NCBI GenBank assembly: GCA_963921935.1 | Contig: OY998175.1 | Coordinates: 205,608,655 to 205,672,654, forward strand | Source: Galeruca laticollis | Taxonomy: Eukaryota; Arthropoda; Insecta; Coleoptera; Chrysomelidae | DNA: 64,000 nucleotides | Reading direction: 5' to 3' | Shown: one piece after another, positions 42,647 through 53,187 of the stretch | Layout of the letters: every line of letters starts with the position of its first letter | How positions within the stretch are numbered: position 1 is the first letter of the stretch | Made by a program: the position numbers and the translations under genes | Notes under the pieces: model-generated | Seen by the model: only the letters and a program-made list of their open reading frames with translations | Databases searched by the model: none | Told to the model about the DNA's origin: nothing

Positions 42647-45055
42647 CCCGTAGCTGGTGACATGTCATTTGAGTCGCATAGTTGGTGACATGGAGTCTGA
42701 TAGACTCTTATATATAAGATTAAGCTTCACAATATTAGTAAAATAAAAATTAAATCAATATCTGAAAAAAACTAATAGGTAACCTTTTCTTTATAATTTT
42801 ATTGCAAAATAAAGAACAAAAGTGTTTGCAATATAACAATTTTTAGGAAATACCAGAGATATTGCTATATCTTAAATGAAAAAAAGAGTAATGTAATTTT
42901 AGACGATAATAAACCAACTAAGACGAAAATCGAATTAAAAATCGTGTCTGGCGAAAGTGAAGAGATTATTCCATAAAACAACATAAATGTCTCTTAAAAA
43001 ATTAACAACTAAACAATTCACCACCCGGTAGTTGTTAGCCAAAATAAACGCTAGTCATTTTTATTTTCACAGCACTGCAAACAGCATTTTCGTGAACATT
43101 GGAGGCATATAGGTCTTTTACATTCAAAACAAATATAACATGTTTTTCTTTTCTTCTGAGATGGACATATGTAGCAGTATTTGCGGATTTCCAATTTAGT
43201 TTCTTCAGTTTCCCCAGGATTTTCTTCTATGTTGAGAATTCTGGATATGATAGATTTGAGTTCCCGTGGAATGTTTTTTTGTAATCTTCTACGCATTTGG
43301 TCTTCTACTAACGCACTACAAAGTTGTTTGATGTAATCAAATCTTGATAACTCGTTTCCAGGAGCAGAAGAATATACGATGTATAAGTTAACACTGCAAA
43401 TGTCAATAATCTTATAAAAAATTTCCATGGGCCATCTGCAAGTTCGGCGGCTACAAGAATATTTCACAGTTTTCTCATCTACAGTGTCTACACTACCCTT
43501 TGTTAAATTATACCATGATATAATTTCTGGAATGTTATTTTCCCTGTCCACGTCTTTGGCATGGTGCATAGATGAGAGAAGCACAACAGCTTTTCGTTTT
43601 TTCGGTACATAAGATAACAAGGTTAAATGTTTTGTGAAACCATATAAACTTTCACCAACTTGTCTATTGTTACTTGGTAGAAATTGAGTAGGAATGTCTC
43701 CTTTATTTTGTTTCAAGGTTCCAACAAGCGTTAGTCCCTTTTCCAGTAAACAATTTGCTGCTTGGACAGATGTATACCAATTGTCTGTTGTTATATTCCG
43801 ATTTGAATTATACAGCGGCTTACATAATCTCAAAACAACCTGAGTGGGTATACCCAGTTTTTTTTCATCGGAAGTTAGACCGTAGCCATCAGTTCCTTTT
43901 CCAGCATATATATACGCATTGTACACATAACTCGTACGTGCATCTGTCAAACACTGAAATTTTATCCCGTATTTGCATGGTTTTTTGAGAATATACATTT
44001 TAAATGCACACCTTCCACGAAATGATACTAACATTTCGTCGATAGTGGCACTTGCTCCTACTATATAACTTTTTTGTATACTTTGTACAAATAATTCAAA
44101 AAAATCATGAATTGCCGCATCTGGATGAATAGTTTTCCTTTGAGGTCTGTCATCCGGATTATCAAATCTCATAGCCACCAATAGTGTAAGAAATCTTTTT
44201 TCTGACATCACCGCACGAAACACTTCTCTGCCAGTACCGTCAGTAGCAAAGAGGCTTCTGATATCTTCATGATTTGATTTGAAGATGGACGTATACAATA
44301 AGACTCCTAAAAAAGATTTCATTTCAACAAGATCGATGTCACATAGTTCGGGTTTATCATATCGTCTATATTTTTCTCGCATTTTTGCCAATTTAACATT
44401 TGTCCATTGAATACATACTTCGTACATTTCCGAAGAAAACATTCTATGAAAAAACTGTGAAGGCATATTACCTTCCGGTTGATTGCGTGCCATTGGAAGT
44501 CGAATTATATTATGCGCTAATGTGCGAACGTTTCTAACTGGTTCAGCTTTAGCCCACTTGAATTTTTTCTTTTTACCCTTTCCATAAAAATATTGTCCCG
44601 TTTTCTCACTTTCCGGAATATCACTTGCAGAATCACTTGACTGGATATTTTCCATGCAGTTAGCATCTTCATTTGGATTTTCACAATCACTAACATCCAT
44701 TTCACTAACTGAGTCATGATCGCTTTCTATATAATTATCACCTGACTCTTCGTCACTAGTATCACCCTCTTCCTCATACCATTTTAAACACTTTTCTTCA
44801 AAATCGGGATCTAAAACGTTAACTTCTTCGCGAAATTTTGACATGATGCAGTTTTTTATTTGTAACACAACTGGTGACACGGAGTCTCAGAGACTCCACT
44901 AGTAACGTTGCAGAGTTTGCGGAAGAGCAGCTTGAATTACACTAAAAGTTATGAAGCTACTGCATCGCACATGAACTTGCTCGAATTCATAGTGGGGGAA
45001 AAGTGTAAGTAAATGGCGCGCGGAGTCTGACAGACTCCGCGTCACCAGCTAAGGG
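42647..45055 (-). mobile_element. piggyBac element 1, apparently complete
   Basis: 2409 bp with TTAA on both sides (42643-42646, 45056-45059), the exact target used by piggyBac transposases. Inverted ends: left CCCGTAGCTGGTGAC, right (reverse complement) CCCTTAGCTGGTGAC. Subterminal units of GGTGAC followed by a GAGTCTG..AGACTC palindrome lie at 42684-42707, 44872-44896 and 45021-45046. It encodes one intact transposase on the minus strand. It is inserted into the USP2 retrocopy. No inactivating change was seen, so it may be autonomous. Confidence 0.93.
43051..44844 (-). CDS. piggyBac transposase 1
   Basis: 597 codons from ATG at 44844 (MSKFREEVNVLDPDFEEK); a GTG 36 bases upstream would extend it but is less likely. 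An acidic N-terminus is followed by the DDE_Tnp_1_7 core. Catalytic Asp candidates: Asp269 in ATIDEMLVSFRGRCAFK, Asp354 in ITTDNWYTSVQ, and Asp453/Asp456 in KGSVDTVDEKTVKYS, matching the D-D-D/D pattern of the family. Other family blocks are KPCKYGIKFQCL and LLSYVPKKRKAVVLLSSMH. The C-terminus is a cysteine-rich zinc finger (CYICPSQKKRKTCYIC...CLQC). It cuts and pastes the element at TTAA. VDTVDEK differs from the commoner VD-vDkm. Confidence 0.92.
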   Translation of the reverse strand: MSKFREEVNVLDPDFEEKCLKWYEEEGDTSDEESGDNYIESDHDSVSEMDVSDCENPNEDANCMENIQSSDSASDIPESEKTGQYFYGKGKKKKFKWAKAEPVRNVRTLAHNIIRLPMARNQPEGNMPSQFFHRMFSSEMYEVCIQWTNVKLAKMREKYRRYDKPELCDIDLVEMKSFLGVLLYTSIFKSNHEDIRSLFATDGTGREVFRAVMSEKRFLTLLVAMRFDNPDDRPQRKTIHPDAAIHDFFELFVQSIQKSYIVGASATIDEMLVSFRGRCAFKMYILKKPCKYGIKFQCLTDARTSYVYNAYIYAGKGTDGYGLTSDEKKLGIPTQVVLRLCKPLYNSNRNITTDNWYTSVQAANCLLEKGLTLVGTLKQNKGDIPTQFLPSNNRQVGESLYGFTKHLTLLSYVPKKRKAVVLLSSMHHAKDVDRENNIPEIISWYNLTKGSVDTVDEKTVKYSCSRRTCRWPMEIFYKIIDICSVNLYIVYSSAPGNELSRFDYIKQLCSALVEDQMRRRLQKNIPRELKSIISRILNIEENPGETEETKLEIRKYCYICPSQKKRKTCYICFECKRPICLQCSRKCCLQCCENKND

Positions 45056-45059
45056 TTAA

Positions 45060-45335
45060 ATTTTCAACGCATGTATTATCAGAAGGCACACATTCTAAAG
45101 AAGAGAATGAAGATGTTAAATAAGAATTTCGGAAAAAGGAAAGATCACATGTTTTAGGGTCTGTAATGTGAGAAAATTTAAAAGTTGTAGAAGAATTACG
45201 TTTCTCATGATTAGGTTTCATAAAAAGTTCTTCTAGAGGCTTAGGACGATGATACTTAGACTGATGAAATTAGGTGCGCGAAAATGAACTATTGTAAGCT
45301 TATCTACTTGTGATAACAGGTGACATGATAGGCAT
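45060..45335 (-). pseudogene. USP2 retrocopy, 5' part right of piggyBac
   Basis: On the minus strand, from an ATG at 45335 (MPIMSPVITSR), one frame runs to the TTAA at 45056 with two nonsense codons (45300-45302 and 45270-45272). It includes FHQSKYHRPKPLEELFMKP and later SDNTCVENL, which passes through the TTAA into the part left of the piggyBac. The N-terminus of USP2 proteins is a poorly conserved, Ser-rich tail, so this fits but is not diagnostic. With the frameshift and the insertion, the full-length protein cannot be made. Confidence 0.6.
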
Positions 45336-45349
45336 CGGCGACGTCACCA

Positions 45350-45600
45350 GGCAACTGAAACCAATAATAATAAATGGTATCTTATGACACGTTACACCTC
45401 GCTTGAAATGTATCTAAAATACCTATTGAAGCATAATAATTTCATTTGGATTTACGATGTTTTTGATGGTTGAAATAAATAAATATGGTTAATTGTCAAG
45501 AAGTTGAAGTTTTTTAATTGACGTTTTTACATTCGATGACATCTTGTATAATTAGCCTAATTATAATTTACCAAGACATTCAAGTATCTACATAAACAAA
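45350..45600. other. No gene seen
   Basis: Between the apparent 5' end of the USP2 retrocopy and the first mariner-like relic. AT-rich, no motif. Confidence 0.45.
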
Positions 45601-46390
45601 ATGGTACGTGCTCTAGCTCACGAATTAACAGCTATCTTACTTATTGCTGAAAGTGGAAATAATTTTCATGCGGCGAAACACATTTTTGATGAGAGATACC
45701 CTGATCGCTCTATATCAGAAACTTATTTGAGGGTCCCTTTTCATAGGTTTCGACAAACAGGTAGTAGTTATGATGCCAAGCGATCGGGTCGACTAAAATA
45801 TTGGTATTGGTGAACAAGTTGATATAGTTTCAGAAATGATAGTGAACCCTTCTTCTTTCGCAGCCCAAGTAGCATCTACCTGTGAAGTCAGTCATAATAC
45901 AACAATACACGGGTTTTGACCAAAAGTAAATTTCATACATCCAAATTAAAACGTCAATTTTCAGGTGACGATGCCGACCGAAGGCTGCCATTCTGTAAAA
46001 ATATGTCCAATAAAATTCTACAACAGCCAGACTCTATGTAAGGACAATTTATTCTAGTGACGAAAGTACTTTCTTCCGCAATGGAAATGTTAATACTCAA
46101 AATGTGAGGTATTGGAGTGACATATATCCTCACATGTCTCGTGTAAAACCTAATCCAGATGAATTTGGTAACTTGCAAATAACGTTCCAGCAAGAAGGTG
46201 GTCTTGCACACTATTCTTTGCAGTAAGACGTTATCTAGATGAGGAATATCCTGGTAGATGGATTGGACGACGCGGTTCAATAGAATGGCCAGTTCGGCCA
46301 CCGGACTGTAATAAATGCTAATAGAAAGAAAGGAAATCTGCATCCGTAACTTTCATAAGATACGGTAAAATTAATGTTTTATTTCAATTA
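45601..46390 (+). pseudogene. Tc1/mariner-group transposase relic
   Basis: ATG at 45601 opens a helix-turn-helix region with ESGNNFHAAKHIFDERYPDR and FHRFRQTGSSYDAKRSGR, the insect DDE transposase family whose N-terminus reads N-REA-R-Y-ERFP...RETGS-----GR. After frameshifts, EMIVNPSSFAAQVASTCEVS (second helix-turn-helix) and RWIGRRGSIEWPVRPPDC, the region before the last acidic residue, are readable. The middle catalytic core is badly damaged. No inverted repeats could be assigned. It is a dead copy. Confidence 0.72.
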
Positions 46391-46513
46391 GAAAAAACTA
46401 GAACTCGATATACTTTTTGCTTGGCAGAAATTAGGCAGGACCATAACATTTCAACAAATGTAAATAACGAAATCTAGGTTAATATAAACCATGTTGTTTA
46501 CATAAACCGTTAG

Positions 46514-46879
46514 TTGAAAAATCGAAGGCCATCTAAAACAAAATATGCAACCTTCTGCAAATCCGCAGAAAAACCCCGAAAAATTTGGAGGAATAATAAA
46601 AAGTCAATTCAGAGCAGACAGAACACGGAGTCGGGCGATAAACTCGAAGGGACAACGTATTTCCCCACCACGGTGAAGGGTGACAGTCCATTTTTGAGTG
46701 CTCGCGGGTTTATCGGGAGACTTTCTCTCTCCGTTATGTTCAGGGCGCCAAAGCGATACTCAGATATCCTTGACAGTGAATACTGTCCCCCTAGAACAAC
46801 ACGGAGTAAACTCTTCCCGGCCGTTAACCAACATATTCGGACACCGTGTGTTAGAAATTTAGCGTCTCCGCCATTCTAG
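46514..46879 (+). CDS. Unidentified 121-codon frame, GC-richer
   Basis: An open frame, MKNRRPSKTKYATFCKSAE to NLASPPF, in a patch (about 46590-46880) richer in G+C than its surroundings. The start shown is a TTG at 46514; the first ATG is further in. I recognise no domain. It could be part of an untranslated or coding segment of another retroelement, or chance. Confidence 0.25.
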   Translation: MKNRRPSKTKYATFCKSAEKPRKIWRNNKKSIQSRQNTESGDKLEGTTYFPTTVKGDSPFLSARGFIGRLSLSVMFRAPKRYSDILDSEYCPPRTTRSKLFPAVNQHIRTPCVRNLASPPF

Positions 46880-46973
46880 ATAATTATCGCGAAATCACTA
46901 TATCGGAGCATAGACAAACATCGTGGTGGTATTGATAAGTGAAGAGATTTCGTGACCCTCAACAGACAGGCAA

Positions 46974-47362
46974 CCGGGTGTCCCACTTAACTTTTCGGGG
47001 TTTTGATCGCTTATTGTTCAAATGGTTTTAGGAATAGAAACATGCGGTTTTCGCCAGTTCTATTGAAATTTATAAAAAAAAATTTCTCAATAATGGTGTA
47101 TTTTATCGTAATGCCGGTTTGACCGGAAATTAACACGGCGATTTTTAGGGATAGGGCAACTTTGTTATTTTGAATAGAACACCCTGTATATTTTCAGTCT
47201 AACACAAAGCTCAATCTTTAGGCTTTCTAGACATATATAGTTTTTGCTGATTTTTCTGGAAGTTATGGCCTAAAATTTAAGTTTAACAACTTAAGCATTT
47301 TCTGAGGCAATTTATTATAAATATCGATAAAAGTAACAATTTTGAACGTAAAGACATTTAAC
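46974..47362 (+). repeat. Left long inverted repeat
   Basis: About 389 bp. Pairs with 48578-48970. Shared blocks include GGTTTTGATCGCTTATT, TTGACCGGAAATTAACAC (right-arm version TTTGACCGGAAATTAACAC), GATAGGGCAACTTTGTTATT and GAGGCAATTTATTATAAAT. Confidence 0.88.
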
Positions 47363-47561
47363 AAAAAAGAATATTATAACAAAATTCAGAATTGTGTCCT
47401 TGGACGTATTTGCCATCTTTTAATTAAGTTTCGATATTTAGCGGGGCATTTGGAAATAGATTTATATATTTTTTAAGTAGGCTATGCTTAGTGACAGCAA
47501 ATAATTATTGCACGCGAACTGTCAGTTTACCACAATTCGTTTTCTTATTTCTCTTTGAAAA

Positions 47562-48568
47562 ATGTTCACTTTATCTGGAAAAGGAAAGTGTGTAATAATG
47601 TTTGCAGAAACGAAGTCAATTGTGGTGACACAAAGAAGATTTCGAAGAATGTTTAGGAAACAACCACCAAGTGATAATGCAATAAGAAGTTGGTACCGTC
47701 AGTTATGGCACACAAGCACACTTGCTCATCAAAAGAGAGAGCGTAACCAAGACAATTTATTTAATAAAGTTATTCAAGTTCAAGAAGCTGTAGAAGTAAA
47801 TTCCACAACATCAGTTAGAAAAATGGTTAGCGTTTCTAGGAGCACACTTCATGGGATTTTAAAAAAAACAACTAAAATTAAAGGCTTACAAATTCCACTT
47901 GGTGCAAGAATTAAAAGAGATTGATCATGCCGTGCGCGTCAATTTTTGCCACCAAGGTTTAACATTATTTACAAAAATTAATTACAGAAATCATGTCTGA
48001 CGAGGCTACTTTCCACCTAAATGTGCATTTGGTGTTCAGAGAACTCTCACAGAACTACTGATTATGTAAGAGATTCACCCAAAGTAACTGTGTGGTGCGC
48101 CATGAATTCTACAAAAATGTATGGCCCATTTTTCTTTAGTAAACCGATCATTACCGCAGTAAATTATGTGGATGTGCTACAACTGTACTTTTTCCCGGAA
48201 CTTCTGCAAGATAATTGATTACAAATATGTTACTTTCAGCAAGATGGTGCAAGTCCACACTATGCAATGATCACTAGAGAACTTCTAAATTAAGCATTTG
48301 GTGAAAGGTGGATTGGAGGAAGATGTCCAGTGAGGTGGCAACTGTGATCACCTGATTAAACGGTACCAGATTTTTTCTTTTGGGGTTACATCAAAGATCG
48401 ATGTTACAACCCACCCCCTACGACCTTGGAAGAATTGAAGACAAACATAATAAATGTGATTGAAACTATTCCTAGAGAGATGTTGATAGCTAGTTTTCGA
48501 AACTTAATTAAAAGATGGCGAATGTATGTAAACGTCCGAGGACATCATTTTGAAAATTTGTCGCAATA
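47562..48568 (+). pseudogene. Transposase of the long-inverted-repeat element
   Basis: ATG at 47562 (MFTLSGKGKCVIMFAETKSI). The N-terminal frame to 47924 shows a helix-turn-helix with FRRMFRKQPPSDNAIRSWYR and SVRKMVSVSRSTLHGILKK. A stop and frameshift follow, then SPKVTVWCAMNSTKMYGPF (a block near the second catalytic Asp), VDVLQLYFFPELLQDN and YFQQDGASPHYAM. After further stops come WIGGRCPVRWQ, SPD and PDFFFWGYIKDRCY near the third acidic residue, and a C-terminus ending NLSQ. At least five stops or frameshifts make it inactive. Confidence 0.82.
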
Positions 48569-48577
48569 ATATTGTTT

Positions 48578-48970
48578 GTTAACTGTCTTTACGTTCAAAA
48601 TTGTTAATTTTATCGACATTTATAATAAATTGCCTCAGAAAATGCTTAACGTTGTTTAACTTAAATTTTAGGCCATAATTTCCGGAAAAAGCAGCACAAA
48701 CTATATATGAGTAGATTGCTTAAAAATTGAGCTTTGTGTTAGACTAAAAATATACAGGGTGTTTGTACTATTCAAAATAACAAAGTTGCCCTATCCCTAA
48801 AAATTTCCGTGTTAATTTCCGGTCAAACCGGCATTACGATAAAATATCCCATCATTGAAAAAAAACTTTTATAAATTTCAATAAAACTCGCGAAAACCGC
48901 ATGTTCTTATTCCTAAAACTGTTTGAGTAATAAGCGATCAAAACCCCGGAAAGTTAAGTGGGACACCCGG
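48578..48970 (-). repeat. Right long inverted repeat
   Basis: About 393 bp, the inverted partner of 46974-47362. It contains TACAGGGTGTTTGTACTATT, a form of the ACAGGGTGT motif often found at insect element ends, but here it is internal. Confidence 0.88.
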
Positions 48971-49519
48971 TACCATCTACCGAAAATAATAAATTTGGAA
49001 ACAGACTTCATGTCCATCTGCTGAGGGCGGTGAAATCTATGAAAACATTGGGATGCGCCAGACACGCGAATGAAATGAAAATGAATTGAAGGCTAAAAAA
49101 CAGGGCTCTAAGAAGGAATATAATTGATAAGAATTCGAAGAAATGATAGATGAATCGTATGAATGGAAGAATGGTGAGAATTAAAACAAACGAAAAAGTA
49201 AGAACTTGTGAAGAAGATAATAGAAAATGGACAATTACGATGTGGTTGCTGATATAGTAAGTAGCTTTGGGCAAGATGCGACAGATATAGAGATGGTATA
49301 GTTAAGGTGATACTGAAGCGTGTTAATTTACAGGGAGATATAAAATTCAGATAAGAGGTAAGCAAAGGAAAAGGCTATATTAACTTATTTAGTCGAATTA
49401 TTTGTGGAAACAAAACTCTAAGGAGTTTACAGATGTTAGAAACTTCCAACGCGAGAGAATTTGTATACGTTCAAACACGCGTATAGCACGCCCCACTGCA
49501 TTCTGAAACGTGAAATGTA
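48971..49519. other. No recognised gene; possible LINE 3 leader
   Basis: No confident coding motif. It lies just before LINE 3 ORF1 and may include its 5' untranslated region. Confidence 0.35.
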
Positions 49520-50351
49520 ATGAAAACTCAAAGTTACTGCATACATTATGTGAAAGTTAATATTATTAGAGGTCGTCGCCCTAACCGTGGAGCCATCAGC
49601 TGTCTATCAAAATTAACAAATTTGGAGGCAGCAGTTAGCAAGAGGACTAGCAGAACCCCACCTAAAAGTAAAAAAGATAAAAAGGTCAATCAAATCATAG
49701 CGTTAATGAAGGAAATGTTTGCAGATCAAAAGGTTATGAAATGGGAACAACAACTAATTTAAAACGAGATCAAAGGAAGTAAAGATAACAGGATCTGTTT
49801 AACGAGGAAATAATAAAGTTGGAAGTTGAAAATGAAGTATTGAGAAAAGAAAACCAAGCAATTAAAATGAAAATGCAGAAATGAAAACAGAAATGGAAGA
49901 GATTGAAAAAACAATGGAAATTATAGATAAAGAAAGAATGATGTGATGATAAATGGATTGAAACATGATACTAATGAGCCGTCGAAATTGGTAGAAAATG
50001 TCAGAAACTTTTTGAATCAACAACTAAAAATAAATATTGAGCCTAAAACAGTTAACAAGATAGGGGAGACAATGTGTATAGTGGAATGTCAAAAAGAAGC
50101 TGATGATGAAAAAATAATGGCAAATAAAGCAAAATTAAAGGAGAGGAAAGAAGAGTTTTTATAAATAATGATATGACCAAGACGGAAGGAGAAAAACACA
50201 AAGAGATAAGGATGTTTGCAAAATTAGGAAACCAAAAGGTAAAAGACGTAAAAATAGGACACAATAAGGTAACAGTAAATGGGCAAGAATGTAGATGGGA
50301 TAAAGAAACAAATAGAATGAAAATACTGGAAGAAATACATTCAAAAAAGTA
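49520..50351 (+). pseudogene. LINE 3 ORF1
   Basis: Frames 49520-49762, a short bridging coil, 49943-50164 and onward to 50351. Basic N-terminus, then a coiled coil (NEVLRKENQAIKMKMQK). The RRM-like part reads MINGLKHDTNEPSKL and INIEPKTVNKIGETMCIVEC, and after one stop NDMTKTEGEKHKEIRMFAKL and VKIGHNKVTVNGQECRWDKE, as in LINE ORF1 proteins that bind RNA. At least three breaks. Confidence 0.72.
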
Positions 50352-50435
50352 AATAAAGAAACAGATATTCATCTTAACAGAGAAAAAGACACGGCAACGT
50401 AATTTGATAACAATAAAGTAAAATTAGCAACGGAA

Positions 50436-53187
50436 ATGTGGAGAATTGGAACAGGGAATGTAAGAAGTATTTTAGGAAAAGAAAAAGAATTAGAAGGAGA
50501 GTTCGAAAATACAAACTTGAGAATACTAGCTATAACAGAGGCAAAAAAAGGACAGGGGATAGTGGAAATGGATAATGGTCATATACATATGTAGTGGTAT
50601 TGAAAATGAGAAAAGAGCGGCAGCAGGATTTGCATGCATAATACATAGAATCTTAGAAGAACAAATTACTGAATGGACGGGTTGGTTGGAAAGATTACTG
50701 GTAATGGAAATGAAAAATAGAAATATGAACATAAAAAATATAATAATTGTATATGAAGCAAATGAAGACGATACGGTAGGAAAGGAAATAAAGATAGGTT
50801 TTGGGAAGATCTAACTATGGCTACAGAAAATGCAAAAGGAAAAATAATTATATTTGGAGATTTGAATAGCAGAGTGGGAACAAGAGATAACATTTACAGA
50901 ACAGTAATAGGAAAACATGGTGAAGCATTTAGGAATAATAATGGTGAACGGCTGTTGGATTTTTGCATATTACACAATTTTATTGTAACTAATACATTTT
51001 TCCAACATAAAGACTTAAATAAATATACACGTGTGATGGAAAGCAGAAATGAAAGGACAATAGAAAATTACATATTAGTGGAAAAGAGAAATAGGAAAGA
51101 AGTATCGTATACCAAAGTTAGAAGAGGACCAGGAATAGGAAGTGACCACTATTTACTAGTTACAAAAATAAGAGAACAAGTAGAAATTACAAATCATAAT
51201 AGACGAAAAGTAGAAAAAAGAATAGAATATGAATCGGTCAGATCATACAAACTCCAAAACAAAGATATAGCACAGAAATACAAAATAGCATTATCAGGAA
51301 AGTCCTTGAATAATTTAGAAGAAAATGTGAGATTATTTCCAAAAAACCGTAATGGAAACCGCTAAACGAATATGTGGTTGTAGCAAGAAAACTAATAAGA
51401 AAAAACAAACAGCTTGGTGGACGGACGAAATTAAAATAAAAGTAAAATTAAGAAAAAAGCATGGAAAATATATAAATAAAAAAACAGCGGAAAAATATGA
51501 AGTGTAGAAAGAGAAGTGAAGAAAGATAGAATAGATGGTAGCAGTAGCTAATAGAAATCAGTGGAAATAATTTGGCGAAAAAATGAAAAGCAATAGTAAA
51601 TCAAATCAAAAACTGTTTTACAGAACATTGAAGTCATCAAGAAAGGCAAAAAAACACAAGAAATAACATGGATAAAAAATGAAAAAGGAGATATACTAAG
51701 AAATGAAAACAAAGTAATTGATAGATGGAAAGAGTATTTTGAGGAATTACTAGGAGCAGACAACAGAATTCAGGACATTAACAAAAAAAGGATGCAATAA
51801 TAGAAAATAAAGACATTGTACCTATAAAAGGATTACAGGAAATAATAGATGAATTGAAGGATGGAAAATCTCCAGGAACTGATCAATTAACAGCAGAAAT
51901 TTTCAAGAATTTAGGGGAAACGGAAACAAAAATATTATTGAAAATATACAACACGGCGTGGAGTGAAGAGCAGATTCCAGAAGATTGGAAGACAGCCTTA
52001 ATAGGTCCAATATATAAAAAGGGGAATAGACAAGACTGCAATAATTAGAGGAATAAATCTACTGAGTACAGTTATGAAAGTCTACGAGAAGATTAAAGAC
52101 AGTAAGATAAGACCAAGGATAGAAAATACTCTCGAAGAATCGCAAAGTGGATTTAGAAGAGGGCGAAGCATCCAAGACCACATATTCACAGTGAAACAGA
52201 TAATTGAAAAGTTCTCACAACAAGAAAAAGAAGTATATATGGGATTTATAGACATGGAAAAAGCTTTTGACAAAGTACCAAGGGAGAAGTTATGGAAAGT
52301 ACTAGAAGGAAGGGGAGTGAACTACAAAATAATAGACACAATCAAAAACACTTACAAAAATAATAGAAATTGTGTAATATTCAGGAATAAAACATCAGAA
52401 CCATTTTCAACACAAGAAGGATTAAGTCTATTATTATTTACAATTTTTATTGATGAAATAATTATAAAATTGTCGACCAAAATGGCTAAATTACACGTTG
52501 GATACAGACATTTAGGAAGAGTGGATATATCAGAAGCAGCTTTTGTAGATGATTTAATAATTATGGCAGGGAAAGAGAAAGACCAAAGTTATGGTTATAG
52601 AACCGAAACAAAATATCTAAATATACAATTAGATGGAATACAAATTTAGCAAGTTAGAAGATATAAATACTTGGGAGTAGAGTCCAAAAAACGATTAAAC
52701 TTTATCACACGATGAACTTGACATTCATAAATAAAAAATAAATTTCCAAGAAAACGAAGTTAAATGAATTTGAAACAGTTTACCGGCCAATATTAACATT
52801 CGGATGTGACTTTTGGGTATTAACAAAGAGACAAAAGAGGGACTACAAGTAGTTGAGATGAAGTATCTTAGGCAAGTTAAAGGAGTCACAGAGAAAGACA
52901 AACTAAGAAATACGGAAATAAGAGAAGACCTTGAAATAGAATCAACACTTAAATTCATTTAAAAGAGACAATTAAGCTGGTGGGGACATTTACAAAGAAT
53001 TAACGATACAAGACCAGTTAAAAAAGTATGGCAATCAAAAATACAAAGAAGAACGAAAAAGGGAAGGCCAAAACAAATATGCGATGGTGTTATGGTAGGC
53101 ATAATGCAAGTAAAAGGAAAAACATGGACAGAGGCAAAAACAATGGCAAGAGATAAAAAACAATGGGCTAAATTTGTACATGAATAA
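50436..53187 (+). pseudogene. LINE 3 ORF2
   Basis: ATG at 50436 (MWRIGTGNVRSILGKEKEL). Endonuclease blocks: LRILAITEAKKGQG, IIFGDLNSRVGTRDNIYRTV, NTFFQHKDLNKYTRVME and GSDHYLLVTKI. RT blocks: LKDGKSPGTDQLTAEIFKN, PEDWKTALIGPIYKKGNRQD, ESQSGFRRGRSIQDHIF, GFIDMEKAFDKVPREKL (motif A), EGLSLLLFTIFIDE and AAFVDDLIIMAG (motif C). The C-terminal tail has FETVYRPILTFGCDFWVLTK and SWWGHLQRINDTRPVKKVW, ending KQWAKFVHE. The expected GxxQGxxxSP motif B is damaged, reading QEGLSLL. Frameshifts near 50815, 51365 and 52048 and several stops inactivate it. Confidence 0.88.

Larger units (their letters stand above)
46974..48970 (+). mobile_element. Tc1/mariner-group element with ~390-bp inverted repeats
   Basis: Left arm 46974-47362 and right arm 48578-48970 are near-complete inverted copies of each other. 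The outermost bases are CCGGGTGTCCCACTTAAC and its complement; the inner ends are near TAAAGACATTTAAC. A decayed transposase lies between. No clear TA duplication is visible at the ends. Arms this long are unusual for the mariner family, where ~30-bp ends are common, though long-arm forms exist in Tc-like groups. Confidence 0.85.
49520..53187 (+). mobile_element. LINE 3, nearly full length but decayed
   Basis: Non-LTR element with ORF1 and ORF2 (endonuclease, RT and C-terminal tail) in order. It ends at a stop at 53185-53187. Similar in type to LINE 2 on the opposite strand at 36601-38878. Several stops and frameshifts. The exact clade is not assigned. Confidence 0.82.

Noticed and set aside
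46974..46976. TA target duplication for the long-inverted-repeat element
   Set aside because: The bases outside the arms are CAA on the left and TAC on the right, so no TA duplication can be claimed.
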